Shown: positions 23,601 through 36,436 of the stretch, one piece after another
Numbering within the stretch: the first letter of the stretch is position 1
How the letters are laid out: the number at the start of each line of letters is the position of its first letter
Assembly (NCBI GenBank): GCA_000226015.1
Contig: JH155225.1
Location: forward strand, 175,653 to 239,652
DNA length: 64,000 nt
Reading direction: 5' to 3'
From: Mnemiopsis leidyi
Taxonomy: Eukaryota > Ctenophora > Tentaculata > Lobata > Bolinopsidae
Translations under genes and position numbers: made by a program
Notes under the pieces: generated by a model
What the model was told of the DNA's origin: nothing
What the model saw: the letters and a program-made list of their open reading frames with translations, nothing else
The model's database searches: none

Positions 23601-24747
23601 AAATTTGTTTAGACATCAATATCCTTCGCAATACTGACACCTTTTGGAAAGAAATAAGGTTGTCTGTTCAGGGACCGGAGTTGTCTGTTCAGGGACCGGA
23701 GTTGTCTGTTCAGGGACCGGAGTTGTCTGTTCAGGGACCGGAGTTGTCTGTTCAGGGACCGGAGTTGTCTGTTCAGGGACCGGAGTTGTCTGTTCAGGGA
23801 CCGGAGTTGTCTGTTCAGGGACCGGAGTTGTCTGTTCAGGGACCGGAGTTGTCTGTTCAGGGACCGGAGTTGTCTGTTNNNNNNNNNNNNNNNNNNNNNN
23901 NNNNNNNNNNNNNNNNNNNNNNNNNNNNNNNNNNNNNNNNNNNNNNNNNNNNNNNNNNNNNNNNNNNNNNNNNNNNNNNNNNNNNNNNNNNNNNNNNNNN
24001 NNNNNNNNNNNNNNNNNNNNNNNNNNNNNNNNNNNNNNNNNNNNNNNNNNNNNNNNNNNNNNNNNNNNNNNNNNNNNNNNNNNNNNNNNNNNNNNNNNNN
24101 NNNNNNNNNNNNNNNNNNNNNNNNNNNNNNNNNNNNNNNNNNNNNNNNNNNNNNNNNNNNNNNNNNNNNNNNNNNNNNNNNNNNNNNNNNNNNNNNNNNN
24201 NNNNNNNNNNNNNNNNNNNNNNNNNNNNNNNNNGGAGGGAGGGGAGAGGAGGGAGGGGAGAGGAGGGAGGAGGGAGGCAGGGAGGAGGAGAGGAGGGAGG
24301 AGAGGAGGGAGAAGGGAGGGGAGAGGAGAGAGGGGAGAGGATGGAGGAGGGAGGGGAGAGGAGGGAGGGAGAGAGGAGGGAGGAGGGAGGGGAGAGGAGG
24401 GAGGAGGAGAGGAGGGAGGAGGAGAGGAGGGAGGAGGGGAGAGGAGGGAGGAAGGGAGGAGGGAGGAGGGGAGAGGAAAGAGGGATTCGAATTCTATTCG
24501 AAAACTGTTCTCTCAGTTCAATTTTATCAACCGACGGAAAACGCAATCGTGCGATACTATGAAAGCAAACAATCATGCACAATAACACAAGTACATAGTA
24601 GTTTTAAGTGGTATCAAAAATATTCCCGATCAACGTACCTATTTGTGACGTGTCGTTGTCAAATGGATTAACTACTATAATGAAAAGGAGACAGAACCCA
24701 AACCCGACGGCAAAAAGCGCCACCAATGACTTTCTTGTTACAAACAT
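20634..24747 (-). CDS. Carbohydrate sulfotransferase (CHST8-14 type), copy 3; one-base frameshift in PAPS loop
   Basis: Eight exons: 24639-24747, 23089-23201, 22406-22837, 22068-22163, 21771-21885, 21537-21611, 21233-21357 and 20634-20844. Exon 1 encodes the signal anchor (SLVALFAVGFGFCLLFIIVV). Exon 2 is an acidic stem (SDNTDDDSGTNTEIEKTEPE). Exon 3 carries the PAPS 5'-PSB loop. There the frame reads NPKTGS and then shifts: compared with the other copies, one extra A lies near 22543 (ggctctaacttcc where the frame needs ggctctacttcc). Without that base the exons sum to 1275 bp and all phases match, giving 424 residues. Exon 4 has the 3'-PB motif (AVRNPLTKLMSGFRDK). Either a young pseudogene or a sequence error; an assembly gap lies in intron 1. 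The donor after exon 5 (GTTTGC) is weak. Confidence 0.82.
21040..21225. repeat. Minisatellite, about 31 bp unit x 6, in an intron of sulfotransferase copy 3
   Basis: Degenerate tandem units of ttctgacattattatgac plus tcaaccctgtgta lie between the last two exons of copy 3 and end about 8 bp before the exon boundary at 21233. Confidence 0.9.
23660..23878. repeat. Minisatellite, 21 bp unit x about 10.5, running into an assembly gap
   Basis: Perfect tandem units ttgtctgttcagggaccgga+g. The unit length is a multiple of three with no stop, so all frames look open; this is not a protein. Copy number is unknown because the array ends in N. Confidence 0.97.
23879..24233. other. Assembly gap (355 N)
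   Basis: Undetermined bases between two low-complexity arrays in intron 1 of sulfotransferase copy 3. The true size is unknown. Confidence 0.99.
24234..24482. repeat. Purine-only GGA/GAGG simple repeat
   Basis: About 250 bp made almost entirely of G and A on the plus strand (ggagggaggggagagg and variants). The long open frames across it on both strands are artefacts of composition. Homopurine tracts of this type can form triplex structures, which may explain the assembly gap beside it. Confidence 0.97.
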
Positions 24748-26188
24748 TTTTCGGCTTTAGCCCGCGAGTAAGTCGTCCAGAGTTGCTTAGATATTATGTG
24801 AAATTCGACACGAGCTCGTCCACTGCCACAGGTACAATTTAAGAGAGAAAAATAAAGGAAATTGGGGATGTCGTTGAAAGATAATGAATAAGACAATAGC
24901 AGCAGGGGATTCGAAAATGCAACGTCACTCACAACAGCAAACAAAGTTCGGTATATATCTATTATCTACACCAAACCATCGTGTTCTCAGTAATTAATCA
25001 CATTAGTTGTAGGATAGCGTTTTGTATTAAAACGTTGAAACGGACACCATTTCATGAGCCGCTCGTCAACATAGCGTTCACCTGCAGACCTGCGGTGAAC
25101 ACTCTATATTCCTTAATAATAACAGCTAGAGTGTAACAGCGTGTATACAACAAGAATACAATGTGTATGTGGCTTGATCATTGCTTCTGTTTACTGGTCA
25201 TGGGCTCATAGAAATGAGTGATTGCGAGCTAACAGGGTGTAGGGACGAGGAGATTATTTGCTATCGAAATCAATAATTTCTCAGAATAGCTAGGTATAAG
25301 CATTGCTTATAAATTATTGTAAAATAGCCCAGTAGAAATTCCAAGATTATTGAAATTTTGAACTTTTAAAGTTTAATCAATAAAATGGCCTTTATAAGGC
25401 AGAGTCCTTTCGGCTAAGCTTAAACTTCATTTTCAGGATATAGTCATGACGGTAAACTAAATAGTTTTACCAGTCTATAAAGTGCTATCTTTTGGGAAAA
25501 ATAATCTACAATATTTTTATGACTATGACAAATTATTCATTAGAATAAAATTCCCTCTTTTATCTTTTTATATATTCAACATTCGTCAATAAATTACAAT
25601 AAAAGCTTAAAAGAGACAGCAAAAGTCAGATATCAATCAAAACTTCCAAAAATTGATCTATCATGATTGTTACTTTTTTGGTTGAAACAAAAAAAAGAGT
25701 CCAAAATCTTTAGGGATAATGTTAAAGGTTAAAGGTGACTTTAAAGCTATCATAAGTTATCTGGTATAGTCGTGAAGCATTTTTGAGTCTCATAGAAGAA
25801 TTTGATTGTTCAAAAAACTGTTCTCTATAAGTAGACTCAAACAAGGGGCCAAAAAGTAACAACGTGTGTCCCTTGTTCGAGTCTTAACGGAGAAAACAAG
25901 AAATTTAACAATCAGATATCATATTAAGTTAGATGAATACATTATAAATTAATTTTTATAAATGTAGTATCATTTCGGATTATTAACCCACGTAGCACGA
26001 ATATGCACAGGCCACAGATTATAAATCTTTCTTAGAGGATCCCAACTCAACAAAATAATAGATAATCTTAAAAACTTTCAAATTGTGAAATTCTCTGATT
26101 TGTTTATGAATCCCTTATCCCATCGATGAGAATTCGTATAACTATAATGAAAATCAGCCCATATTAATATAAAAATGAGATCAACCCA
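24748..26188. other. Intergenic spacer between sulfotransferase copies 3 and 4
   Basis: AT-rich sequence with no recognisable gene. It would contain the promoter of copy 3 (just right of 24747) and the 3' end of copy 4. Confidence 0.45.
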
Positions 26189-29100
26189 TCATCTACCTCG
26201 ACTGCCAGCTTTTCTGATAATGTCATTTACATTTTCTATATGAGGTTTATTACTCTCGGTGTCTAAAGGTCCGAACTCCTTCTCAAAATCTTGCTCAAAG
26301 TCCAAGTATGGAAAATTAGGATTACTAAGTTTAGTGTAACCCATCAACACAAAGTCCCACTTATAATACTGATATATCTGGTCCATTATTTCGGGCTTTA
26401 CTTTATCGTAGAATCTGAAAAATGAAGTTCATTACAAGGCTGAAACTTATAACAAATATTATATTGAGTTTTGGGTCTGATGATGTTTCAGCAATTCAAG
26501 CAGATAAACATTTAAGCAGATAAATAATTAAGCATAGGAACTTTCACTTTCACTGATTTTCTACGTAGAGTGTAGACGAGGGTAGAATCTACATATGCAT
26601 ATAAGTGTGATTAGACTAAGAGTAAGAAGTATAAAGACAAGACTTGAACGTACTCGTGAGCTAGATGCACGGTAGCAACACTGTCGTATCCCGCTTCAGA
26701 ACGAGAACCAGGAAACTCGAACTGCGTGGTGTTGGTGTGCTCCTGTACTGCACTGATCTGCTGACTCGTAGTCTCCGTCTGTAATCAGGTTGTGTGCTAT
26801 TGTAACTTCGTACTTGTGTTCAATTTCCATATAGTTTAAAATTAGAATTATAATGAAGTCGGTATTGATATTTTGATGCTTTAAAATCGTGCGTGAATAA
26901 GGCAAGCTCACCTGTGCAATGAGATCATAAGGAAAATCACATATCTTCATTTTGCCTGCTTGGGGAACAAAATGGAAGTTCTTTATCTGAAAGTAGATCC
27001 GCTAGAACAACTGAACATTTCTTGTGAACTCACAAACAAACATCAACATCATATTCTGACCGGCAGAGATAGACCCGATTAAAGGTGCTCAGACAAATTA
27101 TACAATTAGACTTCTAAATAGTTCTTTGATGCAGCTGACAAAAACTTCTTGTTGGAAGGCTGCAGATTAGCGGTTTGTTAACTGATCGAGTAGACTTACG
27201 GTGCCCTTAATAACTCCCTCCGCAAAAGCTGCGAACTTATCAGCATCAGAAGAATCTGCGGTAAGGGAAGGGTCTATGTTTATCATGTCTCCCTTCATCC
27301 CCTCTCTCGTCCTTCTGCAACATTAAACATAGCATTTTATTGGTTTTACATTTAGATCATTTCACTATAAATATAAACATCAGGGCAACCAAAATGGAGT
27401 GAAAATATAGTATTAATAGACATGATAGATGTAAAATTAAATGGGCATGTGAACAAATGTTTTGCATTTGTTGAAGCTTATAACCAAAACACCATGTCTT
27501 ACCTGAGTACTTTATCTCTAAATCCAGATATCAGTCGAGTAAGAGGATTTCTCATGAAGCCAACTTTATAGAACGGTTTCACCATGTCCGCCAGCGTCCT
27601 AAAGAAATACGAACACTGTTATTACCCATTTTTATCAGATCAGTTAACCTCAACAAGGAATACACCGATAAACAACTATTGTTTCTTGTTTTATTCTACT
27701 TAGGGATAAAAGGAATAAGGTTTTAGTCAAGTTTTAGTCTATGTCTACTCTCATTTGGCCCGATGTTAAGGTGGCAGCTAACAATATCTGAGCGGGTGTA
27801 ACTTCATATGTAGGGTGTTTGAGTTATAGCCCCAGTTTACCGTAAGTGTACATCATTCTGTGTGCTTCACATGACAAACTGTGTCTTTATTCCATCAATA
27901 AAGACACTAGCTGTGTCTTTACTGATGGAATATAGAAAGCACTAGCTAATGTTGTTGGGATTGTGAAACCGAGTAAGAGATATAATCGTTTACATTATGT
28001 ATAAATTTAGATAAAACTTAAGATTACTTCACATAAAACTGAAGACAACTCTAGAAAAAACTGAACATTACTTTTAGATAAAACTTTAAATTACTTTAAT
28101 TTTTGACACTTACACACTCGTGGGATCATTAGACTTAGACCTGGCTAGTTTCCAGGCCTCCTCTATGTTGCCGTACTTTCTCATAGAGTGCACGCCCGAT
28201 ATCTCTTCATACGGCCGGGTATCCCCTTGAATTCTGTTTATCCACTTCTTGAAGGAAGTTGATCCGGTTTTTGGGTTACTCGAATACAAAACCATGTGTT
28301 CCCGCCAGTTCTTGGGAATTATCAACATCCTCGGCTTCTTAGCTTCACCGGGCGCAGCCGTTCTCTGATGGTACTTTTCACACTGAGAGTGGACAAAGTT
28401 CATGATCTCCCCAATGTCCTCGACGTGATTCCAGGAGTCTCCTATTCTCCCGTCCGTCTTTCCCGGCTCTATGTGCCCTCTTGGTGCTATAGTTGTGGGC
28501 GGCTGCGGTGTAGAGGCGGACGGATCCGCGGTGGGGCTCCAAGCAGTTCCTCCGTTCTGATTCTGGGGCTCTGTTGCAGTTCCTGAGTTGCGATTAAGGG
28601 GCTCTGTTGCTGATTTGTCTGAGGGTAGTTTTTCAGTTGGTCCCACGTCTGAGATTTGTTCTTGTTCTTCAGGGTCCGGCGCAGGGTTGTCTGTGTTCTC
28701 CTGTGATTTGGAACTCATTAAGAAATATAATCGCCACCAACTACCAAGTAGTGACATGCACCTCTATCAACAAAAGTTTTAATATATGCCGTTGCACGTC
28801 AAGTTTCTACCTCGAAGGCCTTATTTCCAAATTCTAGGTACCACGGCAGTGGTAATTCTCAATGAAATCCCATGATACTTACATGATGATATTGATAATG
28901 GTATGAACCAGACGTGGTACTTGAAGGATCGGTAGAGATCTCAATCACGATGTTTTGTTCTCCTAGAAAAGTAAGTGTCAGTACAAGTAAACATGTCATT
29001 TTAGGAACAACCTAAGGGCAAAATAATATGCTGTTTTAATACTGTATTTGTAAAGCGGTTAAAGGATATTAAATTGGATGTAAATTTAAGATATCAACCC

Positions 29101-29234
29101 TCATGTTTGGACACTTAAATCGAACCTTCTGCGTTACTGATCAGTCTGTCGAAAGATTTAGTTCTGTACACCAACACCACGAAGCAGAGGAGCAACACAA
29201 ATGTTGCTATCATAAATTTTCTGGAGACAATCAT
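26189..29234 (-). CDS. Carbohydrate sulfotransferase (CHST8-14 type), copy 4; open through all exons
   Basis: Eight exons: 29126-29234, 28883-28962, 28114-28700, 27503-27598, 27200-27314, 26912-26986, 26654-26778 and 26189-26414. They total 1413 bp, all phases match, and give 470 residues. The order is signal anchor (FMIATFVLLLCFVVLVY), a small His/Tyr-ended stem exon (SGSYHYQYHH), a long Pro/Thr/Glu-rich stem, then PKNWREHMVLYSSNPKTGST with SFKKW (5'-PSB) and MRNPLTRLISGFRDK (3'-PB), and the conserved C-terminal blocks CDFPYD, FEFPGSRSE and NFPYLDFEQDFEKEFG. It is a predicted Golgi PAPS-dependent glycan sulfotransferase of unknown acceptor. The exon layout matches copy 3, while copies 1 and 2 lack the extra stem exon. 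The donor after exon 1 (GTTCGA) is weak. Confidence 0.9.
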
Positions 29235-30664
29235 CTTTGTTATGATGTAGGACTAGGAGTGTCTTTGTAAGAACAGGTGAGCCGAGAAGACGTTCCAAAA
29301 AAAGGATTTTAGTTGCAGAAATAAGACGCTGGATTGTTTTGGCCCGTCGCTCCTGCAGTAAAGACTCGTTGTTGTTTAAATCGCAATGTTTGCTGCCCCA
29401 CGTTACTTCATGATGCTCCAGGGTATACGGACACCTCAGATAGAGTTACATGAAATCCCTGCGATGGATATGATTTGAGGCTCAATTTTAGGCAGCAAGT
29501 TGAATAGCTGCTACCAGAATTCTACACTGAAACATCTTTACAGAAACACTCTACTTTTAGAATCTTGTGCGTAAAATAAGGTGACCTTGGCTAATATTAA
29601 TTCGTAGATATTCAATCGATGATGGATGATGATTGTCTTAATTGATTACTATCGAATTAATTGGTCGACGTCAATTACGTTAACGTGCTTTTCACAAAGT
29701 CAGCAGCATCATGAATGTTAGAATTTTGACAAATATCTACAATCTACATCGTATTTGAACTTAAACTTGAAGCTATGAATGTAAAAGAATTAATCTTACG
29801 AGCCACTACAAAACGAAAAGTTAAATAATCAGACGTATCAAATTCAAAAAACTGAAAATATTGTAAAATTGTATCACTGCAATGAATATTTTCATGAGGT
29901 TAATTCTTTTGAGTCAATGACTTTTGTCTTTGTCTAAGTTAATATGCCCATCAAAAATAAGACTATATTACCATGATTACATTAGGTTGATTTAAGTGTA
30001 AGCCGATTTAATCTGAAGCCGGCATGAAGCTCGTTCTGTAATCTCAGAACAAGTCGACATGATAACTGCATGTGTATTGTGTACTTCAGTCTTCACTCTG
30101 CAGAAATATAAAACAGTCCCATGCTTGCATGTTTATGGTATCGTGCTCTTACTCTACCGACTGCTACGACGATAAAACTTGGGATGGAACAATGAATTTG
30201 TACTAAAAATAGGGAAAAATCTTTAGCTTTAGATGGCTTTAGAAAAGGCACTTAATCATTATCGTGATTCATTATAAAACTAAAAGTGGCGCCACCAGTT
30301 AGCAAAAAGAAGCAGAATACAGACCTTACAAAGGACGTCGATTGATTACTGATTGTATGCAGCCGGATTTTGCAGCCTAATGTTTCAGGAGGCAATTAAT
30401 CAGGGTGTTAAATTTCAGAAATGCAGAGCAGAGCATTTGCCTGATAAGAATCGTATGTGGCCACGCAACACGCTGCATCACCGGTCGACGGTCGTATAAG
30501 CACACTATAAGGACCATATTGCTGGTGCTACTCACTATAATAAATGACCTTTGACAGAGGACTCCTGTAACATGTGTGATGTTAGTTAATAAGTTACTGT
30601 TTCATTATTCATGTTGTCGGGTATGGAGGTACATTGCATTACTGTACGGTCAATAATATAGTAA

Positions 30665-30785
30665 TGTGTAGTCGTACTTGTACTTAAGTACTTGTACTAG
30701 TTCGTGTATATGTACTTCATACTAGTAGTAGTTCGTGTACTTGTACTTGTACTTATACTATTTGTACAATGTACACATTGTACAG
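30665..30785. repeat. GTACTT-type short tandem repeat
   Basis: Degenerate repeats of gtactt / actagt and related hexamers. The final part forms a small palindrome (tgtacaatgtacacattgtaca). Confidence 0.75.
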
Positions 30786-33248
30786 TTACGAAAAGTTTCG
30801 ATGGTTTCAATCTCACAAAAAACGTAACAAGCTGCAGCAGTTTTATAAAGCAGAAACATGCCAAGAATTTATAGAACGTCAACAGTGAACAGGGTGAGGT
30901 GTAACCAAATAACTACTTCGCGCAGAGAGAGAAATACTCTAGTATATTATAGAGGGAAGACATTACCTTAACTGGTAGGATGTGTGCTCATGACATTGAT
31001 ATGCCGTGATGTGCGGGCAAAGTCTGTGTTACTGTGTATCGGATTTCCATGCAGTAATGACCAATGTCTGGCCAGTGCTACTGAAACCCTTTTATTGGGA
31101 TCAATGGTATATTAGATATACCAAGCTGTAATATCTTTGGACAAGAATAATCGATCTGACCACAAATTTAGAACAAAGTGACTAACACAAAACTAAGACA
31201 CAAAACAATACCTAGGAATAAGTCGAACCCAATGTATATTGTTAATTGTATCTGAATATCGGTAGAATCATTCGTGAAGTGTCAACACCTTAGCTTAACA
31301 AACGGAAATCATTGAAAGCAGCACAGTTTTTAGGATCAGCTTAAGTCAAACTCATCATCAAATGTCAAGTAAAATAGAAAAAAAAGCAATTGAAGAATAT
31401 CTATAGGCAAAGCCAAGCCTCACCATCTATCGGGCACATGGAAAACATTTGTAGGTGTTGATCGATATTTGCAGCACAAGACTCAAGCTTGGCACAGCTC
31501 GTACTGCTAATGCTCAGCCAAATGCCAGATACTTGTATATAGTTGATAGTGCAGCTTTACTCTGGTACATTGCAATGTGTATAGCGGCAGATAATGTTAA
31601 TTACCTAATTGGGACAGGAGTATGTGTATGCACGTGTGTAGACAGTTGCTTGTGCAGAAAAGCGCAATGAAATTTGTATACTGTTCCATTTGGGTGCATT
31701 AACGAGAAATCGTAAATGCATACACGCAATATGGATCTTGATTGTTGAGCTTCAAAGATCCATCGCACCTTGCAAAGAAGGAGTGCGCTATCTTTCTATT
31801 TATACAAGCTCGAGAGAAAGAATTAGAAATTGACCCGCTCATCTATTTATCCCATAAATGCATTGCTAGATGATCTCAGTCTGTCCGTATATTTTAGCCA
31901 AACAATAAATTTAACTTATCCGTAGACAATTATATACAAGTCTCGTCATGCTACTGCAATGTACATATATACTGCAATGTATTATATGTACTACAACATT
32001 GGCTGAACTTCGCAGATTGAAGAAGAGGGTTAAAGCCAAAGTAGGAGCGATATGTTAGCACAATGAGCTAAGCACGTTGAGTATATAGTTATATATATAT
32101 AACTGAAAGTAACCACTAACTATGAGTATGACTAAGACACACAAGAAAGAAAATATTGGAACGATTGCAGAACAATTGATGAGAAAATCAGCTAAGCGAG
32201 TATCGGCTCAGTCGGTCATTATCGAAACATTACAATTAGCTAAGATACAAGAGAGCAAATAAACGACTACAATAAGCTAATATTAAAAACGAATGAGAAT
32301 ATCAATCGACAAATATTGACAAATATTGACAAATATTGGCCAACAGCAAAATCAGTGACAGAAAATGTGTAATTCGATAGTCGACACCCATAAAGCCAAT
32401 AACACATACAACGCGCTTCTAGTGATAGAACATGTTCATGTGACATTCCTTATAATGATGTAAATTAGTAATTACTAGGTTTTTGAATCGTTTTTTACTG
32501 CAGACTGACAAACGTGTTCAATTGGGTAATTGGATCGTATAATGATCATAGAAATTGTAATTAAATCAATTAGCCGTACAAATAAGAAATCTCATAGCAA
32601 TGAGCAATACAGAGAGTAACCGCAAGTCCCAGACTTCACTGAACTACAAGAAAATGTCATTTAAGTATTAGTATTTAGATCTTGTAGGAGAAGAAGCGCC
32701 TGGCAAGGTAACCACGTAGAATTGATGCATGCTATTGATCATTATTAGCCCTGTGTCCAGGGAGTGGGCAATACAAATACAAGTTAAAGCGCTGTGCTTA
32801 CTGACAGAGTACAACTAGAAATACAAGTACAAGCCATAGCAGTGTGTTAAAATTAATGTGCTACCGAGCGTGAGTCACGTACAGGTCTGCGTGATCAGTC
32901 ACGCAGAGATATCTCATATCATCGGTGCTTTTTATAGCCCACTGTCTTGTTGACGTGAGAATCCAGGAAGGGTGAGAAATCGAGTGTGTCGGAAATGACG
33001 AGTTATTTGAAGGAAACATCCAAGTGCAAACAACATATACAGACAGCTCGTATCCAAAGTAAGACTAAGATGATATACTGTATTGACGTACTGTATAAGT
33101 ATTGTGCTAAACATGCTGATTATGAAGTGAAGAATTAAGATGAACTTTTAGATACTGTAAGTGTGACTAATTACTATAATTACACGTTGATCACTTACAA
33201 GAATCTGGCAAATAATTTGGAAGAGTTTTAACGGCTATCGGGCTATGT

Positions 33249-33338
33249 GGTAGATCACCAACCGGCTATGAGCCGGCTACTAATTGACTATAGAATTTGC
33301 CGGTTTGAAGCCCGCTAATAGCCGGTCGATGATCTACC
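33249..33338. repeat. Hairpin, about 30 bp arms (possible short MITE)
   Basis: Left arm ggtagatcaccaaccggcta and right arm (complement of) ggtagatcatcgaccggcta are inverse copies with two mismatches over this span. Similarity continues inward into the gagccggc / gcgggct segments. About 30 bp lie between the arms. It is GC-rich against an AT-rich background. Confidence 0.7.
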
Positions 33339-35686
33339 AGTACCAACTTCCCGGTTTAACTTACACTATATTAATATAGACCACTTCTACTAGACCGTGA
33401 GATTGTAAGCTGCTAAAATTAATAGATTATCACTATATCAATATCATTGTCATCATTGAGCAGTCATCACAAACTCAAGTTCCCTCTTAATATCATGTTT
33501 ATTGTTGATTGACGAAGATTTTTAGTTTTACTTTAAAATAGAAGTTTCGACCCGTACTTGTTTGGTAACCACTACTGTTACTCTATAACAGTAACAGTCT
33601 AGAGATCAGTGGTTTCTTTTTTATACATGGGCACAACCAACTACCAAGGTTTAACTTAAAGCTAGATGTAAGTATACACTTACAGGAATAGGAATGTAAT
33701 GTAATAGGAATGTAATGTAACAGCCATAGGAATGTAATGTAAGTACTAATGGAAATAGAAATAAGGGTAAATTTGAGGCAACCGGGAACACGCAAACTAT
33801 GAGTGTAAGTATAACTATAAGCATGTAAGAGACGATTAAAATGCAGAGTGGGGAGGTGGAGCGTACAAGACACGACATATAAGTTTACAGCCACAGTCGA
33901 ACTACAAAGAGGAAGTAGAATCAGGCTGGCTGGGTGTAATAGAGCAACCTAATAGTAAGATTCAAGGTGTGATGGAGTACGCCGGAGATGTATACACAAA
34001 CAAAGAAATTAATATGAGGAGGGAGCAGGATGAGGGAGCAGGATGAGAGATAGATGGCGGTATTCTCAGTATTCAATGGTGATTTCTGATTCTACTTCTA
34101 GCAAAAAGATTTTAACGCGTTAACATAAGCATACCCGCATAAGTCACGCGTGACGATGACGGTGATTAGTAACATGTCATGACGTCATGTTACTAGTACT
34201 ATCACTAGTCATAATGTTTCTAATTATAATCTTTTTAATCATTGATGATTGGAATTGTACTATTACTGATAGGAACTCATCGGTCACGACTCATTTTGCC
34301 TGACTTTGTCCGACCCTCATTTGAATAGCGAATAGAGAGTAAAATGTCGGGATCAGGGTGCTCGTGCTGTATAATTTAAATTGGTCATTTGCATTGAGAA
34401 ATCCGAAGACAGATAGATATAAAAGCTGTAATTATGAATTATTTGCAGAAGAGATCGTTGTCCAAAATATTCTGAAACACCGCCAGGCTTTGATCGTTGT
34501 GGAATGTGCTCATTGCTTAATTGTAACACATTTAATAATAATATAATTACGTTTTTACTTTCACTATGATATAATTGGACATCTTGGATTTCAGCGATCC
34601 AACAATAACTGCATCCAATTTTGTGGGACTCTGCTCGCCTAGTCTTATATCGACATGAATAATATTTCAATTGACTGACTGTTGCATATTTGGTGGTAGC
34701 ATTGAACCCTCTCGCTCGCATGCCTTAGTTAGTTATCACTTACGAAGTAAGTAAGTATCACTCAGTCATATAATTTCCACTTCCAGGTCAATCTCCGTTT
34801 CAATCCCAAAAATAACTTATCTACATGACTAAAGAAAATGCTTTATCTTATAGAAAATGTCATCGTCATAAAGTTTTAATCTTCAAGTTTAACTTCAAGT
34901 TGAACAATTGCAGCGTTTATAATAATAATATAGTGTTACATGTATGTATTTGTTAATTCCTTGATCCGTTGATCATCCTCATACTCCTACTCATAAGGCA
35001 TCGACATCGAAACACAAATCCCATCTTGATCTTAACTATTTGTAGGAAAGTGGGAAATGTGGATACCCAAACAATAGAAATGAATATATTTTAAAAAATT
35101 GCCGGATATTAGAATCAAACATATCTCTTTAAATCACTTAATCAGCACAAGCTAACAGGAGTAGATCGAACAATATTTGATATCATCATTCTAAAAAAGT
35201 ATCCACTTAAAGGTTATCTGCATAGTGAGATTAACATGTTGATTATAAAGGTAACGCAACAGTGTAACTGTAGGTAATGCTCTCAGTCTTATCGTCTTCG
35301 ATATACAATAACATACTTTGAAATTTATCATTATATGTTTACTTTTATCGATATTTTCCATTCAAGTTTGTGCCCTCGACTTTTTCAATAGTTTTTTAAT
35401 ACAAAAGTACAAAGATTACAAATTAATTAAATACAAAACTAAAAGTATTATCTAAAGTTTTAAATATTATAAAAAATCTTGATAGCGCAGTTTCTCAATG
35501 GTTTCCTCGAGGAATAAACCAGAAAATTTTACAGTTCATGGTTCATTGGTTCATGTTCAGTTTCACGCTTATCTGACCAAAGGCAGAATTTTAGAACGAA
35601 ATATATAAATTAACAGTCAAATCTGAACTTCTTTACATGACACGACACATAATATTAATCCCTCAGAATCCCTCTTTCTGACTCGG

Positions 35687-36436
35687 TCACACTGCTCTAG
35701 ACTTGGGTGTGGGAAGTTTCGAGTTTCCTCTCCCAGCCGGGCGAGGCAGTTTGGAGTCTGAGCGCGGAGTCGTGGTGGTTGACCGGGGTGTACCCTGAAG
35801 AGTGAAGGGGACTGGGAGTGTTTGTACGAAAATGTGGTCGTGGTTGACCAGGTTGATGAATTATGGACGCAAAGTTGGTAATGTAAATGAAAATTACAAC
35901 TGACATTGACAAGGTAATAATCGTAGTTAAGGTATCAATTATTTACCTTCTTCGTTCGCGAACTGCTTGGTGTTGTCTTCGGAGTATTGGAAGGAGAGTT
36001 GCTGGCGTTAGGATTTCGTGGAGAGGGACTTCGCAACTGAAAACGAATAAAGGTTACTTGGGTGGAAGATCGTTGGAATTGAAGATAGTACAAAATGCCT
36101 GATACAGTCGCCAACACTACTGGCACTACCAAGGTGTTTTTTTTTATTGCAATGATCAACATAAAAGACTGAGTGAAATTAGGCTGATTCGAAGTCAACT
36201 TATAGCGGCAGCGCTAGCCAAATTCGAAAAGTTTGATATTTTCGTCTTGAAATATTCGACTGGAATACTAACGCTGTTGCCGGATGCAGATTTGTGCAGA
36301 CTGTTTGCACTAGGTGAACTTGGGATGCTTCTCCTAGGAGACGGACTAGCAGCAGCAGAAGACCCGGCCAGGGACTTCCTGCCCCCTGGGGCTGGGGAGT
36401 TAGTTCCACTTCCTCCTGGACTGTAGCTGCCCCCAC
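35687..36436 (-). CDS. Distal alternative C-terminal exon cluster A of the GAS2-like gene
   Basis: Three exons, 36273-36436, 35947-36036 and 35687-35794, join in phase and end with a stop. They encode a Gly/Ser/Pro/Arg-rich tail: GGGSYSPGGSGTNSPAPGG..., then LRSPSPRNPNASNSPSNTPK..., then GTPRSTTTTPRSDSKLPRP and SKLPTPKSRAV. Tails of this type follow the GAR domain in GAS2-like proteins and spectraplakins; SKLP is a variant of the SxIP motif that binds EB1 at microtubule plus ends. Exon 36273-36436 begins with two bases of a codon and so fits the phase-1 end of GAR exon 44930-45035, giving a 448-residue protein from the CH exon onward. The donor after the first exon is GTTAGT. That the cluster belongs to this gene is inference from strand, phase and composition. 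Confidence 0.6.

Larger units (their letters stand above)
29235..35686. other. About 6.4 kb AT-rich intergenic region, no gene recognised
   Basis: Short open frames on both strands lack domains, splice support or codon structure. The region holds several short tandem tracts (listed separately), three copies of gacaaatatt near 32310-32340, a tandem of aggaatgtaatgtaa near 33686-33743, and a near-palindrome centred on a TGACGTCA (CRE-like) octamer near 34180. The copy 4 promoter should lie just right of 29234. Confidence 0.45.

Noticed and set aside
23519-24588. Open frames of 243-347 residues across the 21 bp array, the N gap and the GGA repeat
   Set aside because: They arise from repeat periods divisible by three, undetermined bases and biased composition, and overlap on both strands. 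They are intronic to sulfotransferase copy 3.
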